Counted from the first letter of the stretch, positions 32,120 to 40,981 are shown. The stretch is DNA of 64,000 bases from JALZKA01 sp033856515 (GCA_033856515.1 JAWVEY010000047.1:1-64000); one strand, 5' to 3'. The notes: generated by a model not told the origin, from the sequence alone. Made by a program: numbers and translations.

Positions 32120-33304
32120 ATGTCTAACCAGTCCTTCGCGGATCTTGGCGTGTCCACGCCCGTCCGCAATGCCCTCGCCAAACGAGGCATCACAGAACCG
32201 TTTGCAGTTCAGACGCTCGTGATCGGCGACGCTCTCGCCGGCCGCGACGTCCTCGTCAAGTCACCCACCGGATCAGGCAAGACGCTTGCCTTCTCCGCTC
32301 CGATAGTCGAGCAGCTGGGCCTGAAAGCACCTCCCGGCTCGGCGCTAATCGTCGCCCCCACCCGCGAGCTCGCGCTTCAGATCGCTGATGATCTCAGGCC
32401 GATCGCCTCAGTGCGCAACCTCTCGGTCGCGACTGTCTACGGCGGCGCCGGCATTCAAAAGCAGGCGAAGCTTGCCCGCCGCGCGCAGATCCTCGTGGCC
32501 ACCCCCGGACGCCTGCTCGATCTCATGGAGCGCGGCGCCGTCACGCTCAAGAGCACAAAGATCCTCGTCCTCGACGAGGCCGACCGCATGCTTGACATGG
32601 GCTTCCGCCCCGACGTTGAGCGCATCATCAACGCGACTCCGAAAGACCGCCAGACGATGCTGTTCTCGGCGACGCTCGACGGCGAGGTCAATCGCATCGC
32701 CAAGAGGTACACGGACAATCCAGTGCGGCACGAGCACGTGGCTCCCAAGAGCAACGTCCAGGTCGAGCACCGCTTCGTCGGCGTCACTCACGAGAAGCGC
32801 TTCGACGCTCTCGTCGAGGAGCTCCGCGCCGACCGCGATCTAGCGCTGATCTTCGTCCGCACCAAGCGCAGCGCCGACCGCCTCGTCAAGAGGCTCGGCT
32901 CGGCTGGGATCAAGGCCGTCGCCATGCACGGGAACAAGTCCCAGAACCAGCGCGAGCGAGCGCTCGCCCAGTTCGACTCGGGCAAGGTCGACGCCTTGGT
33001 CGCGACTGACGTCGCCGCGCGAGGCATCGACGTCGACGACATCAGCCACGTCATCAACTTCGATCCCCCGGGCGACTGCGACGCCTATCAGCACCGCATC
33101 GGGCGCACCGCCCGCGCGGGTCGCGGTGGCGTAGGGGTCACGCTCGTCAGGCATGAAGAGGCGAAGGACGTCGGCATGATCGCCGACAAGCTCCAGCTCA
33201 GGCGCGAATTCGCCGAGGCCGGTTACGCGATGTCGTCCCGCAACGGGTCGCCGTCCAACCGGTCGTCGAGCCGATCGTCCAGTCGCGGGCGCAGGCGCCG
33301 CTAA
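32120..33304 (+). CDS. DEAD-box ATP-dependent RNA helicase
   Basis: A 394-residue superfamily-2 RNA helicase. Q-motif near FAVQTLVIGDALAGRDVLVKSPTGSGKT, then PTRELALQ, TPGRLLDL, VLDEADRML (DEAD), SATLDGEV, LIFVRTKRSADRL, TDVAARGIDVDD and HRIGRTARAGRGG, all intact. The C-terminal tail is short and Ser/Arg-rich (SNRSSSRSSSRGRRRR), typical of RNA-binding tails. It would unwind structured RNA in ribosome assembly or cold adaptation. The stop is two bases from a tRNA remnant. Confidence 0.92.
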   Translation: MSNQSFADLGVSTPVRNALAKRGITEPFAVQTLVIGDALAGRDVLVKSPTGSGKTLAFSAPIVEQLGLKAPPGSALIVAPTRELALQIADDLRPIASVRNLSVATVYGGAGIQKQAKLARRAQILVATPGRLLDLMERGAVTLKSTKILVLDEADRMLDMGFRPDVERIINATPKDRQTMLFSATLDGEVNRIAKRYTDNPVRHEHVAPKSNVQVEHRFVGVTHEKRFDALVEELRADRDLALIFVRTKRSADRLVKRLGSAGIKAVAMHGNKSQNQRERALAQFDSGKVDALVATDVAARGIDVDDISHVINFDPPGDCDAYQHRIGRTARAGRGGVGVTLVRHEEAKDVGMIADKLQLRREFAEAGYAMSSRNGSPSNRSSSRSSSRGRRRR

Positions 33305-33306
33305 AG

Positions 33307-33363
33307 CGCGGGGTTCCCGGCTCCATAACCCGGAGGTCGCAGGTTCAAATCCTGCCCCCGCTA
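33307..33363 (+). pseudogene. Initiator tRNA-Met remnant lacking the D arm (possible att site)
   Basis: The acceptor 5' strand CGCGGGG (33307-33313) pairs with 3' CCCCGC (33356-33361), with an unpaired C1/T72 end as in initiator tRNAs. The T arm is perfect: GCAGG-TTCAAAT-CCTGC (33339-33355). The anticodon loop contains CAT (33324-33326) flanked by a short CCGG/CCGG stem. Only about five bases (TTCCC) replace the whole D arm, so it cannot form a normal tRNA. The intact 3' half is what site-specific integrases duplicate. Discriminator A33363; CCA is not encoded. Confidence 0.65.
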
Positions 33364-33507
33364 TAGCTTCTTTAGTTGGTTGGCCTCGACCCGGCCGGCG
33401 CGAGGTATCAGGGAGGTACCAGAACCATCCCCCCGCGCATCGCGAGGCGCCGGGCAACTCCGCGCCGTGCCGGGTGGTGCGCGGCTCGCCAAACTGGTAC
33501 TTGCCTG

Positions 33508-34476
33508 ATGCGAATTGGAGTTGACACGAGCGGCAAGTTCGAAACGTTTCCCGCATTCCATGCGACGGTGGTCGCTGCGGCCGCCGCACCAGAGCACGCG
33601 ATGGCGGAGATCGAAGCGTGGACCGACGATGCACTCGTCCGATGGGATTTAGCCGATGACCTCGGTGAACTTCACGCGAAGGAGCTCCGTGCGGAGCACA
33701 GGCTTGAGGTCTGTCAGATGCTCGCGGATCGGGGGGACGTGAGGCTCGCTGCCATAGTCACCGACTCAGGGCTCCTCGGGTCGCCGGAGGCAGTCCAACT
33801 TCACCGACGACGCCAGAGATGTCGCGCCGGGAAGACATCGGCAAGGTCCGAGGAGGGGGGCCGGCGCCGCCAGGCCCTGCTCCAGCTGCTGGATAGCCGC
33901 AGTCTGCGCGATCACGAGTACCTGCTTGCCGCCTGCCTTCCGCTAGTGCTTGCCCAAATCGCTCAGCGCCTGTTCGGATTCTTCGCTGGAGATGAGTGGG
34001 AGACGGAGATGTCGACCATGGTCGTCCGGGTGGATCAAGAAACCGCCCCGACGATGCGTTACTCGGACTCGGCGCTCCTGCCCACCTTTGGTGGTGACGA
34101 TCGGTTCGCTTTCAGGTTCCCTGAATCATGGCGCGAGCCGGTCCATCCCCTTCTAGCTCGCGTTCGTCATCCCGATGGGGACGGGGTGCGTCCCCAAATG
34201 CTGTTCGACGACATCCGATGGGTTTCGTCCCACGACGACATAAGCGTGCAACTTGCAGACGTGGCCGCTTGGATCTTGGCGCGACGCATCAGCAGACCTA
34301 CGGAAGAGATCACATCGGACGCCTACGAGCTCATAGCCCCCCTGATGGCCGGGGAGGGGGGTCGAACCTTTGAGCTCTTCTCGATTCCTCCGGTCCGCCC
34401 AGATCAAGCCGCGATGTACAGCCATCTCCAGTCCTTCGAGGAGCCCCAGTGGTGGCTTAAGCCCGCCGACTCGTGA
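33508..34476 (+). CDS. DUF3800-like protein (putative RNase H-fold nuclease)
   Basis: A 322-residue protein from ATG 33508. The opening MRIGVDTSGKFETF corresponds to the DUF3800 start (D-x-SG; usually DESG). GELHAKEL near 53-60 matches the family's conserved lysine region, and VQLADVAAWILARR near the C-terminus gives the last conserved Asp. These acids suggest a metal-dependent nuclease fold. About 70 residues (90-160) are arginine-rich and poorly conserved. DUF3800 genes are frequent in defence islands and mobile elements. First gene after the tRNA remnant. Confidence 0.65.
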   Translation: MRIGVDTSGKFETFPAFHATVVAAAAAPEHAMAEIEAWTDDALVRWDLADDLGELHAKELRAEHRLEVCQMLADRGDVRLAAIVTDSGLLGSPEAVQLHRRRQRCRAGKTSARSEEGGRRRQALLQLLDSRSLRDHEYLLAACLPLVLAQIAQRLFGFFAGDEWETEMSTMVVRVDQETAPTMRYSDSALLPTFGGDDRFAFRFPESWREPVHPLLARVRHPDGDGVRPQMLFDDIRWVSSHDDISVQLADVAAWILARRISRPTEEITSDAYELIAPLMAGEGGRTFELFSIPPVRPDQAAMYSHLQSFEEPQWWLKPADS

Positions 34477-34588
34477 GGCGACAGCAAGCTGCGTTTACGA
34501 AGGAGGGGCCGCCCTTGACGATCCGATTGGGACTCGTATTTTGACCGCAGCCAACAGAAGGCTCGTCCGGAACCGCCCCGACGTCTGA

Positions 34589-35305
34589 TCAGGAGGGAGG
34601 TTTGAGAGGCTGCTGAGGATTCAGTGCAGCCAGAAAATGTGTTTCGATGGCCGTATCCAGCTCGCGGATGTGGATCTCAAAGCGCTTGGCATGCGCGGCA
34701 AAAACCTCAGGTGTGAACTCGATGATGCGGTTTCCCAATGCGTCAGGCTTAATCGCTTGGGTCGCACACCTAACCCAGGTTCCAAGAGGGTCGTCCGGAC
34801 GACGGCCAAATGCGGTGAGGCGTTCGCCCGTATCGAAGATCGACCACTCGATGTGGATGTCGAGAATGTCGCCAAGGGAGAAATCGTGGGTGAAGCAGGT
34901 CGGCTGGCGATGCTGCCGACCTTGTTGGACGCCCTCGAGCACGGCTGAAACAAAAAGGCGTGCGATGTCCAATTGCGGCACTTCCCAGCCGTGATCCGTC
35001 GTCAGCGCGCGGACTGTGTCGACATCGACCTCGGTCAGCTGACCGCCTGAAGAGATGAGGTCGGGTGAGCGCGCCCCGCCGATGTCGATGAGTCGACCAT
35101 CGTCGCTTCGCGTTAAAAGGTGATCGAAGGGGGATGCCTTCTCAACTAGTCCGACGATTGGGCCTCCGGTCTTTTCCCGCAGGGCTAGAGCCATTGCATG
35201 ACACTGGCCCATCGTGAAGCCCAGCAATGCGCGATCGTCAATCACGCCAGTTTCAACTACGTACCGTCGCCCGTCCGATGCACGCAACTGAACTACTTCT
35301 GGCAT
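34589..35305 (-). CDS. GQCHAL-motif protein, possible papain-like fold, unknown function
   Basis: A 238-residue protein from ATG 35305. The N-terminal 80 residues contain FTMGQCHAMALAL (Cys35-His36), a His at 62 (SPFDHLLTR) and DGRLIDIGG with Asp74. The Cys...His...Asp order resembles papain-like peptidases or transglutaminases, and short proteins with the GQCHALALA motif occur near mobile-element genes. The remaining 155 residues are unrecognised. It lies 66 bases downstream of the HEPN-1 stop in the same direction and may be the third gene of that operon. Confidence 0.6.
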   Translation of the reverse strand: MPEVVQLRASDGRRYVVETGVIDDRALLGFTMGQCHAMALALREKTGGPIVGLVEKASPFDHLLTRSDDGRLIDIGGARSPDLISSGGQLTEVDVDTVRALTTDHGWEVPQLDIARLFVSAVLEGVQQGRQHRQPTCFTHDFSLGDILDIHIEWSIFDTGERLTAFGRRPDDPLGTWVRCATQAIKPDALGNRIIEFTPEVFAAHAKRFEIHIRELDTAIETHFLAALNPQQPLKPPS

Positions 35306-35371
35306 TGCGACACGGTAACGGCCCGATTCGGGCCTACCTCCGTTTGCGGCTGTGCCCTCTGCGCCCAATTT

Positions 35372-36679
35372 TCACTCAGCCCACGGCACCGGTTCAGTGT
35401 CGGCTCCATACCTTCCGAGGCGAAGGCGGGACCAATACTCCCCTCTGTAACCGAGCAAGCGCAGGATCGACAACTGCAGGTACCAGGTCGCAAGCTGCCA
35501 AGCGTCAACGAGCTCATCAGGGTTTGGCCACTGCGGCTCTTTGGGGCTGCTCGGGGGATGGAGCAATTTGTTCCGAACGTTGAACACGATCTCCGGACCA
35601 CCCCAATCGCATTTGCCTAACCGCTCTAAGCGATCCGCCAAGTGGGGAAGCGACTCGGGCACCGCGGTCGGAATCTCCGCCCAATCACAAAGCCGAGCGC
35701 ATGCCTCGCCTGCGTCCAGGAGCTTAAACTTCTTCTTCGACATCCCGAGTTCGATGCGCAGGATTGCCCAGCTCAAGAGCTCTAATCCTGATCCTGCGAC
35801 GGGAATGCGAACATCGACCACCTCCGCGCTGTCGGCAGATAGCAACATCTCGATGGCACGTTCGACGATTGTTTCGCGAGCGTTATCTCCGCAGATTGCG
35901 CTGTAGCCAGACGCGATGGCAGGCAATGCTCCAGGCACAAGGTCCGGCGGGCACCAACGGACGGCACTGGGGTCGACTCGGTTTCGCGGGGCGCCCCACT
36001 CGACCCACGCCACTTTGCTGTCTGCGGCTATGCCGCAGATCGGACCGACACCGACTTCTCGGCCAGCGACCAACCCAAGGACGGCAAACAGCCGCGAGCG
36101 AAGCCTTCCGATGTCTTCGTCAACGGCGCTCCCTCCGGTGGGCCGAGCCTCGATCATCCCGTCAAAGTCTTCCTCGTCGCCGTGATCGACTGAGACAAGG
36201 GTGAGCTGCCATCCTGGCAAGGCGAACTCAATCCGACCCTGATGGCCTCCCTCCACGAGTTGTAGAGAGCGAAACCTGGGTCGCAACGCACCCGCGAAGT
36301 GAATGACGAAACGCTCGGCGGCGGCGAGGTTGCCCGCTGTGATGACGCCGATGGACTCGCGTATCTCCGCCCAACTGCCATCCAAGGTCCCAGATGTAAG
36401 GGTGGTTTCGGGGGGCGGTTCGAGTGACGCATTCGCGGGGATAGCCACCGTTCTTCGATCTGAGGAAAGGCTGATCGGCCCTAGGTCGCGGAACGGTCCC
36501 TTGAAGTGGGCCCCGAACCAAGGTTTCGGGAATAGATGCAACTCAATCTGACCGTTGGCCCGGTGGAGCCCCGCGTTCGTTTGAACCTCCAAGTCGCCGG
36601 CATAGAGGACGATGCCGTCAGGCCCCGGCTGCGCGTAGATGCGATCTATCCGAGGTAGCGGCGTATTTCGCTCAGTCAT
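35372..36679 (-). CDS. HEPN-motif protein (ApeA-like layout), second gene of a HEPN pair
   Basis: A 435-residue protein from ATG 36679. The first 180 residues are beta-rich (RIYAQPGPDGIVLYAGDLEVQT...HLFPKPWFGAHFKGPF). The C-terminal part is helical and contains FNVRNKLLHP, with Arg369, Asn370 and His374 fitting the Rx4-6H HEPN ribonuclease motif, followed by a further long helix (DAWQLATWYLQLSILRLLGY). A beta-rich N-domain plus HEPN C-domain resembles ApeA anti-phage proteins. It overlaps the upstream HEPN gene by 8 bp, so both are made together. Inferred role: RNA-cleaving toxin. Confidence 0.68.
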   Translation of the reverse strand: MTERNTPLPRIDRIYAQPGPDGIVLYAGDLEVQTNAGLHRANGQIELHLFPKPWFGAHFKGPFRDLGPISLSSDRRTVAIPANASLEPPPETTLTSGTLDGSWAEIRESIGVITAGNLAAAERFVIHFAGALRPRFRSLQLVEGGHQGRIEFALPGWQLTLVSVDHGDEEDFDGMIEARPTGGSAVDEDIGRLRSRLFAVLGLVAGREVGVGPICGIAADSKVAWVEWGAPRNRVDPSAVRWCPPDLVPGALPAIASGYSAICGDNARETIVERAIEMLLSADSAEVVDVRIPVAGSGLELLSWAILRIELGMSKKKFKLLDAGEACARLCDWAEIPTAVPESLPHLADRLERLGKCDWGGPEIVFNVRNKLLHPPSSPKEPQWPNPDELVDAWQLATWYLQLSILRLLGYRGEYWSRLRLGRYGADTEPVPWAE

Positions 36680-37754
36680 CGGCGCGATCCTGAGTGCTAT
36701 CGATGCCCTCTTCCTCCCTCCGAGCCACTTCAACAGGTCGCTCATCCAAACGCGGGAAGACACGATCCCCAAGACGCAATCGCAGTAAGCCATCGTCGGA
36801 TGCGTCGGCGACTTGGACCTTAAGGGCCATGATCAAGCGGTCGTGAACCTGGTCGAGTTGATGGTGGCCGTCGTGATGCCACAGCTCGTCGTCGATCTCG
36901 TCGCCATGCACGATGGCGTTGCGCAACTCGCAGAGCCGCGCCATCCACAATTCGTCAGGCGTGAGCTGAACCGGACCCTTGAAGCCAGGGACATCATCGA
37001 AGGTTGTCTTAGGAGCTTCCTCGGTCCCGACCATCATGCCGTAGTGTCGGACCAGCTTCTTAGTCTCATCGCCAGAGCCGGTCAAGACCTCTAGTGCGGT
37101 TCGCGCCGCCCCAATACGTACGTCGACGGTTACAGCCTCTGCATTGCTCAGGGTGACCGCGTACCAATCGAGAGCGCGTGACAGCCGCCGGGCCATCGTG
37201 TTGCGCCCAGTGAGAAGCCGGTGGGTCGCGTCCGCAACCTCAGCGTCGAAATGACCGAACAGGGGCTTCGGTAACTCGATTGGCGGGTGAATCTTCGGCA
37301 GCGGTTCGTCGGGGCGCGAATGGCGGAGATCGGCGACGCGGGCCAGCACCCCGGTCTCAGTCGCATACGAGTCGCCGTCGAGCAAGGGGTGGCCCCACAC
37401 CGCTGCGTTCTCGGCCGTCGCCACCATGTGCCCGGCGTTCGCTGGAGCGTCCTCCTCGCGAACGCACATCGGAGGGTTGTCTGCGATAACCCCGGCCAGA
37501 AGAGCCCGCGCCAAGGGGCGAATGGTGTCTTTGGCAAGCGGGACGCCGACTTGCGCATCCGCCGGGAACGCAATTGCACCCAGGCCTGCTATATCGTCAA
37601 CTTGGTACGCATCGACCAGACGGCAAACGGCCCGGCGTAATTCAACCGGGATGCCATCGGCGTCGCCTATCGAGCCAAACGGCATGAGTTGCCACGATCC
37701 GACGACGGTCATGCCAGGATTCGGCAGGTAGGGGGCGACTAATAGCTCGGCCAT
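36672..37754 (-). CDS. HEPN-motif protein, first gene of a HEPN pair
   Basis: A 360-residue protein from ATG 37754; a GTG at 37805 would add 17 acidic residues. The helical C-terminal half contains a region typical of HEPN domains (ARTALEVLTGSGDETKKLVRHY...) and the motif LCELRNAIVHGDEI, with Arg278, Asn279 and His283 fitting RNx3H. The N-terminal 190 residues are not recognised. Translational overlap (8 bp) with the next HEPN gene suggests a heteromeric complex, or that one member neutralises or activates the other. The promoter must lie in 37755-38147, shared with the divergent PIN gene. Confidence 0.68.
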   Translation of the reverse strand: MAELLVAPYLPNPGMTVVGSWQLMPFGSIGDADGIPVELRRAVCRLVDAYQVDDIAGLGAIAFPADAQVGVPLAKDTIRPLARALLAGVIADNPPMCVREEDAPANAGHMVATAENAAVWGHPLLDGDSYATETGVLARVADLRHSRPDEPLPKIHPPIELPKPLFGHFDAEVADATHRLLTGRNTMARRLSRALDWYAVTLSNAEAVTVDVRIGAARTALEVLTGSGDETKKLVRHYGMMVGTEEAPKTTFDDVPGFKGPVQLTPDELWMARLCELRNAIVHGDEIDDELWHHDGHHQLDQVHDRLIMALKVQVADASDDGLLRLRLGDRVFPRLDERPVEVARREEEGIDSTQDRADD

Positions 37755-38147
37755 GTCTTGATCATCGCCATGTTTGGGGTCGTAATCGACGAGGGCGTCT
37801 TCCACACAGGTCTATTCGATCCGAGCCCGTTCGTACCGTCGATCTCGGAGTAGTTACATACAGCGTGCCCATTGAGGACATGGCGTACAACGAACACGCA
37901 ATCGAACGACGGCCATGCACAGCGACGCGATCAGATGGCGAGTCCTGTCAGGCCTGGGCTCTGTGGGATGACCCAAGGCACTAGTCCTACCGCGTGGAAA
38001 TCGAGTAGCAAGTACCACAACAGCGACATGCGGATCCGTGGCCTGTCCTTGAGAAGTTTCCGGACAAGAACTTTTGACGGCTTGCCTCGGCCCCGGCAAA
38101 CTCGAGCCTCCTGCGCATCGGCGCAACAGAACCGGCAGAATTCTCGC
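37755..38147. promoter_or_regulatory. Divergent intergenic region between the HEPN operon and the PIN gene
   Basis: About 390 bases between divergent starts. It must hold promoters for both sides. I find no convincing -35/-10 pair, operator palindrome or small gene in it; frames that are open here are rich in Arg/Ser and look non-coding. Confidence 0.4.
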
Positions 38148-39257
38148 GTGGCGATCTACCTCGATGCGAACGTCTTGTGGGGCTGGCGGTCGTTCGCCGA
38201 ATCTGACCGACTGGCGCTATCCATCGTCGCTGCGCAGATCAACCAGGACATCCTGATCCCGCAAGTCGCCGCAGAAGAGGCGGCCGCTCATTATGCGCGC
38301 GGTCTCGAGAAGGCCGTGAGCGATTTTGAAGCCGCGTCCGCAGACCTTGAACGTGTCTTCGGAGAACGCTTCGACGTTTACGCCGAACCGAACCCCTGGC
38401 CAGCCGACCAGGTCGCCACTTGGCGTGCTCGGCTCAAAGAGTTGGCGACGATCCTCCCTCTCGATCCCGACGACGCTGTGGAGGCATTGCTTCGGGAAGT
38501 GAACGGGACTCCGCCAGCGCGGAGAGTCACGAGCGGTTCGGGAAAGGGTGGACGAGATGCCGCTATCTGGCTGTCGGTCCTGCGCGATCATTCCGAGCGG
38601 TCAGAAGAGGGTCACCTCATCACCGCGGACAAAACCGACTTCAGCCGCGAGGGCGCACTTCGTCCCGAGCTCCGAGTGGAGCTTCCGGACGACGCGCAGG
38701 CGCTTAGGTACTACGACGGCATCGGCTCCTTCCTCCGCCTCCTAGGTGATCCAGTTGACGACGCCACGCTCGATCTCTCGAGCTATGGGGATGCAGTAAC
38801 CCGAATGGTGCGTGAGGGTGTTAGAGAGTCGCCAGAATTCAATCGCCTGATCCTTTCCAATAGCGCGGCCCACGCCAACGTGATCGCCGACGTCAAGGCG
38901 GTTGATCTTGGGCCAGTGATCGGGTCTCGTCTCTACCGCGACGAGGAACGCGAAGTCTGGACGATCAACTCCAGATGCCGGCTCGAAATCGACGCTCTTC
39001 TGCGAACCGATGAGCTAGCGCAGAACCAGTTTTGGCGCTTCGAGGACATTCAGATCCGCGGTTCAATTCAGTTTTACCTCGCCAGCGAGCAAGGCGGCGA
39101 GCCTACCCCGCAATTGATCGATGTGAGACTGGATCACACATCTACACACCTCTCAATCAGCGAAAGGGGCCCCTTCTCAGTGACGCAGCAAACTCTGGAA
39201 GAGGCTCTTGATCAAGGGGACAGCAGCGGAGAGCCTGAAAGCGTCCAATCGGGATAG
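38148..39257 (+). CDS. PIN-domain protein (DUF4935 type)
   Basis: A 369-residue protein from GTG 38148. The PIN fold opens with MAIYLDANVLW (Asp6), continues with IPQVAAEEAAAHY (Glu43/44), GKGGRDAAIWLSVL (Asp137) and HLITADKTDFS (Asp161, Asp164). These acids form the metal-dependent RNase site of PIN nucleases. Residues 190-369 are an additional domain of unknown function. DUF4935 PIN proteins occur in defence-type neighbourhoods rather than as simple VapC toxins, and no VapB-like antitoxin is visible. It is divergent from the HEPN pair. Confidence 0.75.
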   Translation: MAIYLDANVLWGWRSFAESDRLALSIVAAQINQDILIPQVAAEEAAAHYARGLEKAVSDFEAASADLERVFGERFDVYAEPNPWPADQVATWRARLKELATILPLDPDDAVEALLREVNGTPPARRVTSGSGKGGRDAAIWLSVLRDHSERSEEGHLITADKTDFSREGALRPELRVELPDDAQALRYYDGIGSFLRLLGDPVDDATLDLSSYGDAVTRMVREGVRESPEFNRLILSNSAAHANVIADVKAVDLGPVIGSRLYRDEEREVWTINSRCRLEIDALLRTDELAQNQFWRFEDIQIRGSIQFYLASEQGGEPTPQLIDVRLDHTSTHLSISERGPFSVTQQTLEEALDQGDSSGEPESVQSG

Positions 39258-39464
39258 CTTTGTCTTGCCCGCCCAGCCACCTTGAGGCAAGCGGTACCTG
39301 GGACCTCAGTCCCACATACCTACAGTCTCGGCGTCTCCTTCACTGAGCGAGGCGCCGCACCTCGGGCACGGACCTTCGAAATGGATTTAGGTGCGACGCA
39401 TCGATTCCGGCAGCACGGATGCTTCTGCATGTCGCGCGAAGCGGCACGCAGCGCCGAACCCGGA

Positions 39465-39884
39465 CTAGGACACGTAGGCCTTGCGCACCATGGCGGCCGT
39501 CCAGCGGTTCGTGCCGTGAGCCGGGGGGACATCCTTGCGGTTCAGGGTCTCGGCGATCTCGGCGAGGGACTTGTCTTTCGCGAGCAGCGTGCCGATCTGC
39601 TTCCGCCGGAGGTGATCCCGCTGATTGCACTCCGTGTGGGACAGTCGAACGTTCTCGGGGACGAGCTTCCCGCCGGCCGACTTGAGGATCGGGTAGTGGT
39701 CGCGCGAGGGCGCCCACTTAGTGCGCTGCGTCGCGACCGGATCGAACGCGCCGCGTCCCTTGTGGTGGTAGCACTGCGGCATCTCGCACTTGAGGGCGAG
39801 GATCTGGCCACGCTCGGCCATTTGCACGAGGACACCCTTCACACCGAGCTTGCGGAGTTGGTCCGCGACCGATTCATCTGCCAC
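39465..39884 (-). CDS. HNH-type endonuclease with recombinase-like C-terminus
   Basis: A 139-residue protein (GTG start at 39884). Zinc-type cysteines are in KCEMPQCYHHKG. The HNH core is ATQRTKWAPSRDHYPILKSAGG...PENVRLSHTECNQRDH, with the DH, N and H residues in order. The last 35 residues (LAEIAETLNRKDVPPAHG...WTAAMVRKAYV) closely resemble the conserved region of large serine recombinases (IAxxLNxxGxPxxxGxxWxxxxV). This suggests derivation from, or association with, mobile elements. A single gene, no operon partners. Confidence 0.72.
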   Translation of the reverse strand: MADESVADQLRKLGVKGVLVQMAERGQILALKCEMPQCYHHKGRGAFDPVATQRTKWAPSRDHYPILKSAGGKLVPENVRLSHTECNQRDHLRRKQIGTLLAKDKSLAEIAETLNRKDVPPAHGTNRWTAAMVRKAYVS

Positions 39885-40018
39885 GCGCCGATCCTCTCAC
39901 GTGGACGCGGGCCGCGCGAGTAGCCTTTGCTAGGGTCCTTTCCTACTAAAACGGTAGACAAAGACCCACGGAAGCGTTGGGGCGCACTCCCCCGCGCGCT
40001 CCGGGAAAGGCGGGACGC

Positions 40019-40930
40019 ATGACAGTCACTACTTGGATTGGGACACCCAAGGCGCTCTACCGCATGGCTCGCCGCGGCGGGGACGATTGGAACCGTCTCA
40101 AGAACAGCCTGCCGCTGGACCAACGTGAGGAGCTGTCGCGGCTCAACGAGAGCGTCGAAACGCTCGCCGCCGAGCTGAAGGACGCCAGGGATGCGTTCGA
40201 GAAGGAGGGCATGATGCGCCAAGAGCGGCGACGTCTGCGTAAGCCCTGGGAAGAGGCCAGACGAGTCGCGCTGGACCCGCCTGAGGAGTTCTTACTTGCC
40301 ACCGAGCTTGTCGGCCTCCTTCATTCCGAGCCGACTCGGAAGTTCCGAACCAAAGAACTGGCGAAGCGGCTGGATGCGGGCGTGAGCCGTCCGGCCTTCC
40401 TCGAGGCGGCTCAGCTGTTGGTCGCCGAGGGCTTCGCTGAGTGGACGACCACCGGCAAGATTCGCACGGTCGGCGTGGCGCGCCTCAGGGCTACGGGTCT
40501 GGACTTAGACCGCCTTGAGGACTCGCTGGCGAAGATGCGCGCGCGCCTGCGTGTGCTGCGCGTCGCGCCTTTGTGGATGCTTCACGAGAACGGATCGGCC
40601 GAATCGACACCCACGGAGTTTCAGACGGTTCTGAGCCAGCTCATTCTGAGGCAGGACGGTCTGATCTGGGCCGGTCCAGGCATCGTCGCGAGTGCGACGG
40701 TTGACCTCGAGTCCCTGGAGGTCAATCAGATCTGGCGCCCCTTCGCCGAAAGGGTTCGCGGGACAGCTGAGATCGAGAGGGACTACGTGGAGGCCAGGAC
40801 AGAGTTCAGAGAGGCCTTGAAAGCCGCCGCTAACGAGCTCTGGGCTCAGCGCGAGCCGATATCGAAACTGCCGGCCCAGGCTTTAGAAAGCTCGCGGGTC
40901 TCTCAGCCGGGGGATGCCAGGGCCGCGTAA
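40019..40930 (+). CDS. Hypothetical protein with coiled coil and winged-helix-like region
   Basis: A 303-residue soluble protein (ATG 40019). Residues 20-75 form a charged coiled coil (REELSRLNESVETLAAELKDARDAFEKEG). Residues 95-160 resemble a winged helix (KFRTKELAKRLDAGVSRPAFLEAAQLLVAEGFAEWTTTGK), suggesting DNA binding. The rest is helical. No family is recognised. It is the last accessory-type gene before the secreted Calx-beta protein. Confidence 0.65.
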   Translation: MTVTTWIGTPKALYRMARRGGDDWNRLKNSLPLDQREELSRLNESVETLAAELKDARDAFEKEGMMRQERRRLRKPWEEARRVALDPPEEFLLATELVGLLHSEPTRKFRTKELAKRLDAGVSRPAFLEAAQLLVAEGFAEWTTTGKIRTVGVARLRATGLDLDRLEDSLAKMRARLRVLRVAPLWMLHENGSAESTPTEFQTVLSQLILRQDGLIWAGPGIVASATVDLESLEVNQIWRPFAERVRGTAEIERDYVEARTEFREALKAAANELWAQREPISKLPAQALESSRVSQPGDARAA

Positions 40931-40944
40931 AAGCAAACTTCCGC

Positions 40945-40972
40945 TTGACAGTGCCGCCGCTTGGACTTAAGT
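40945..40972 (+). promoter_or_regulatory. Promoter of the Calx-beta gene; probably leaderless mRNA
   Basis: TTGACA (40945-40950), 16-bp spacer, TTAAGT (40967-40972). Initiation about 8-10 bases later falls at the ATG 40982, which has no ribosome binding site, so the transcript is probably leaderless. Confidence 0.5.
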
Positions 40973-40981
40973 TTCCAGTCG

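Noticed and set aside
32840..33634. 264-codon minus-strand frame containing AGAGFEPATSGL
   Set aside because: It is antisense to the DEAD-box gene. That peptide is a familiar artefact of translating tRNA sequence, which actually supports the tRNA remnant at 33307-33363.
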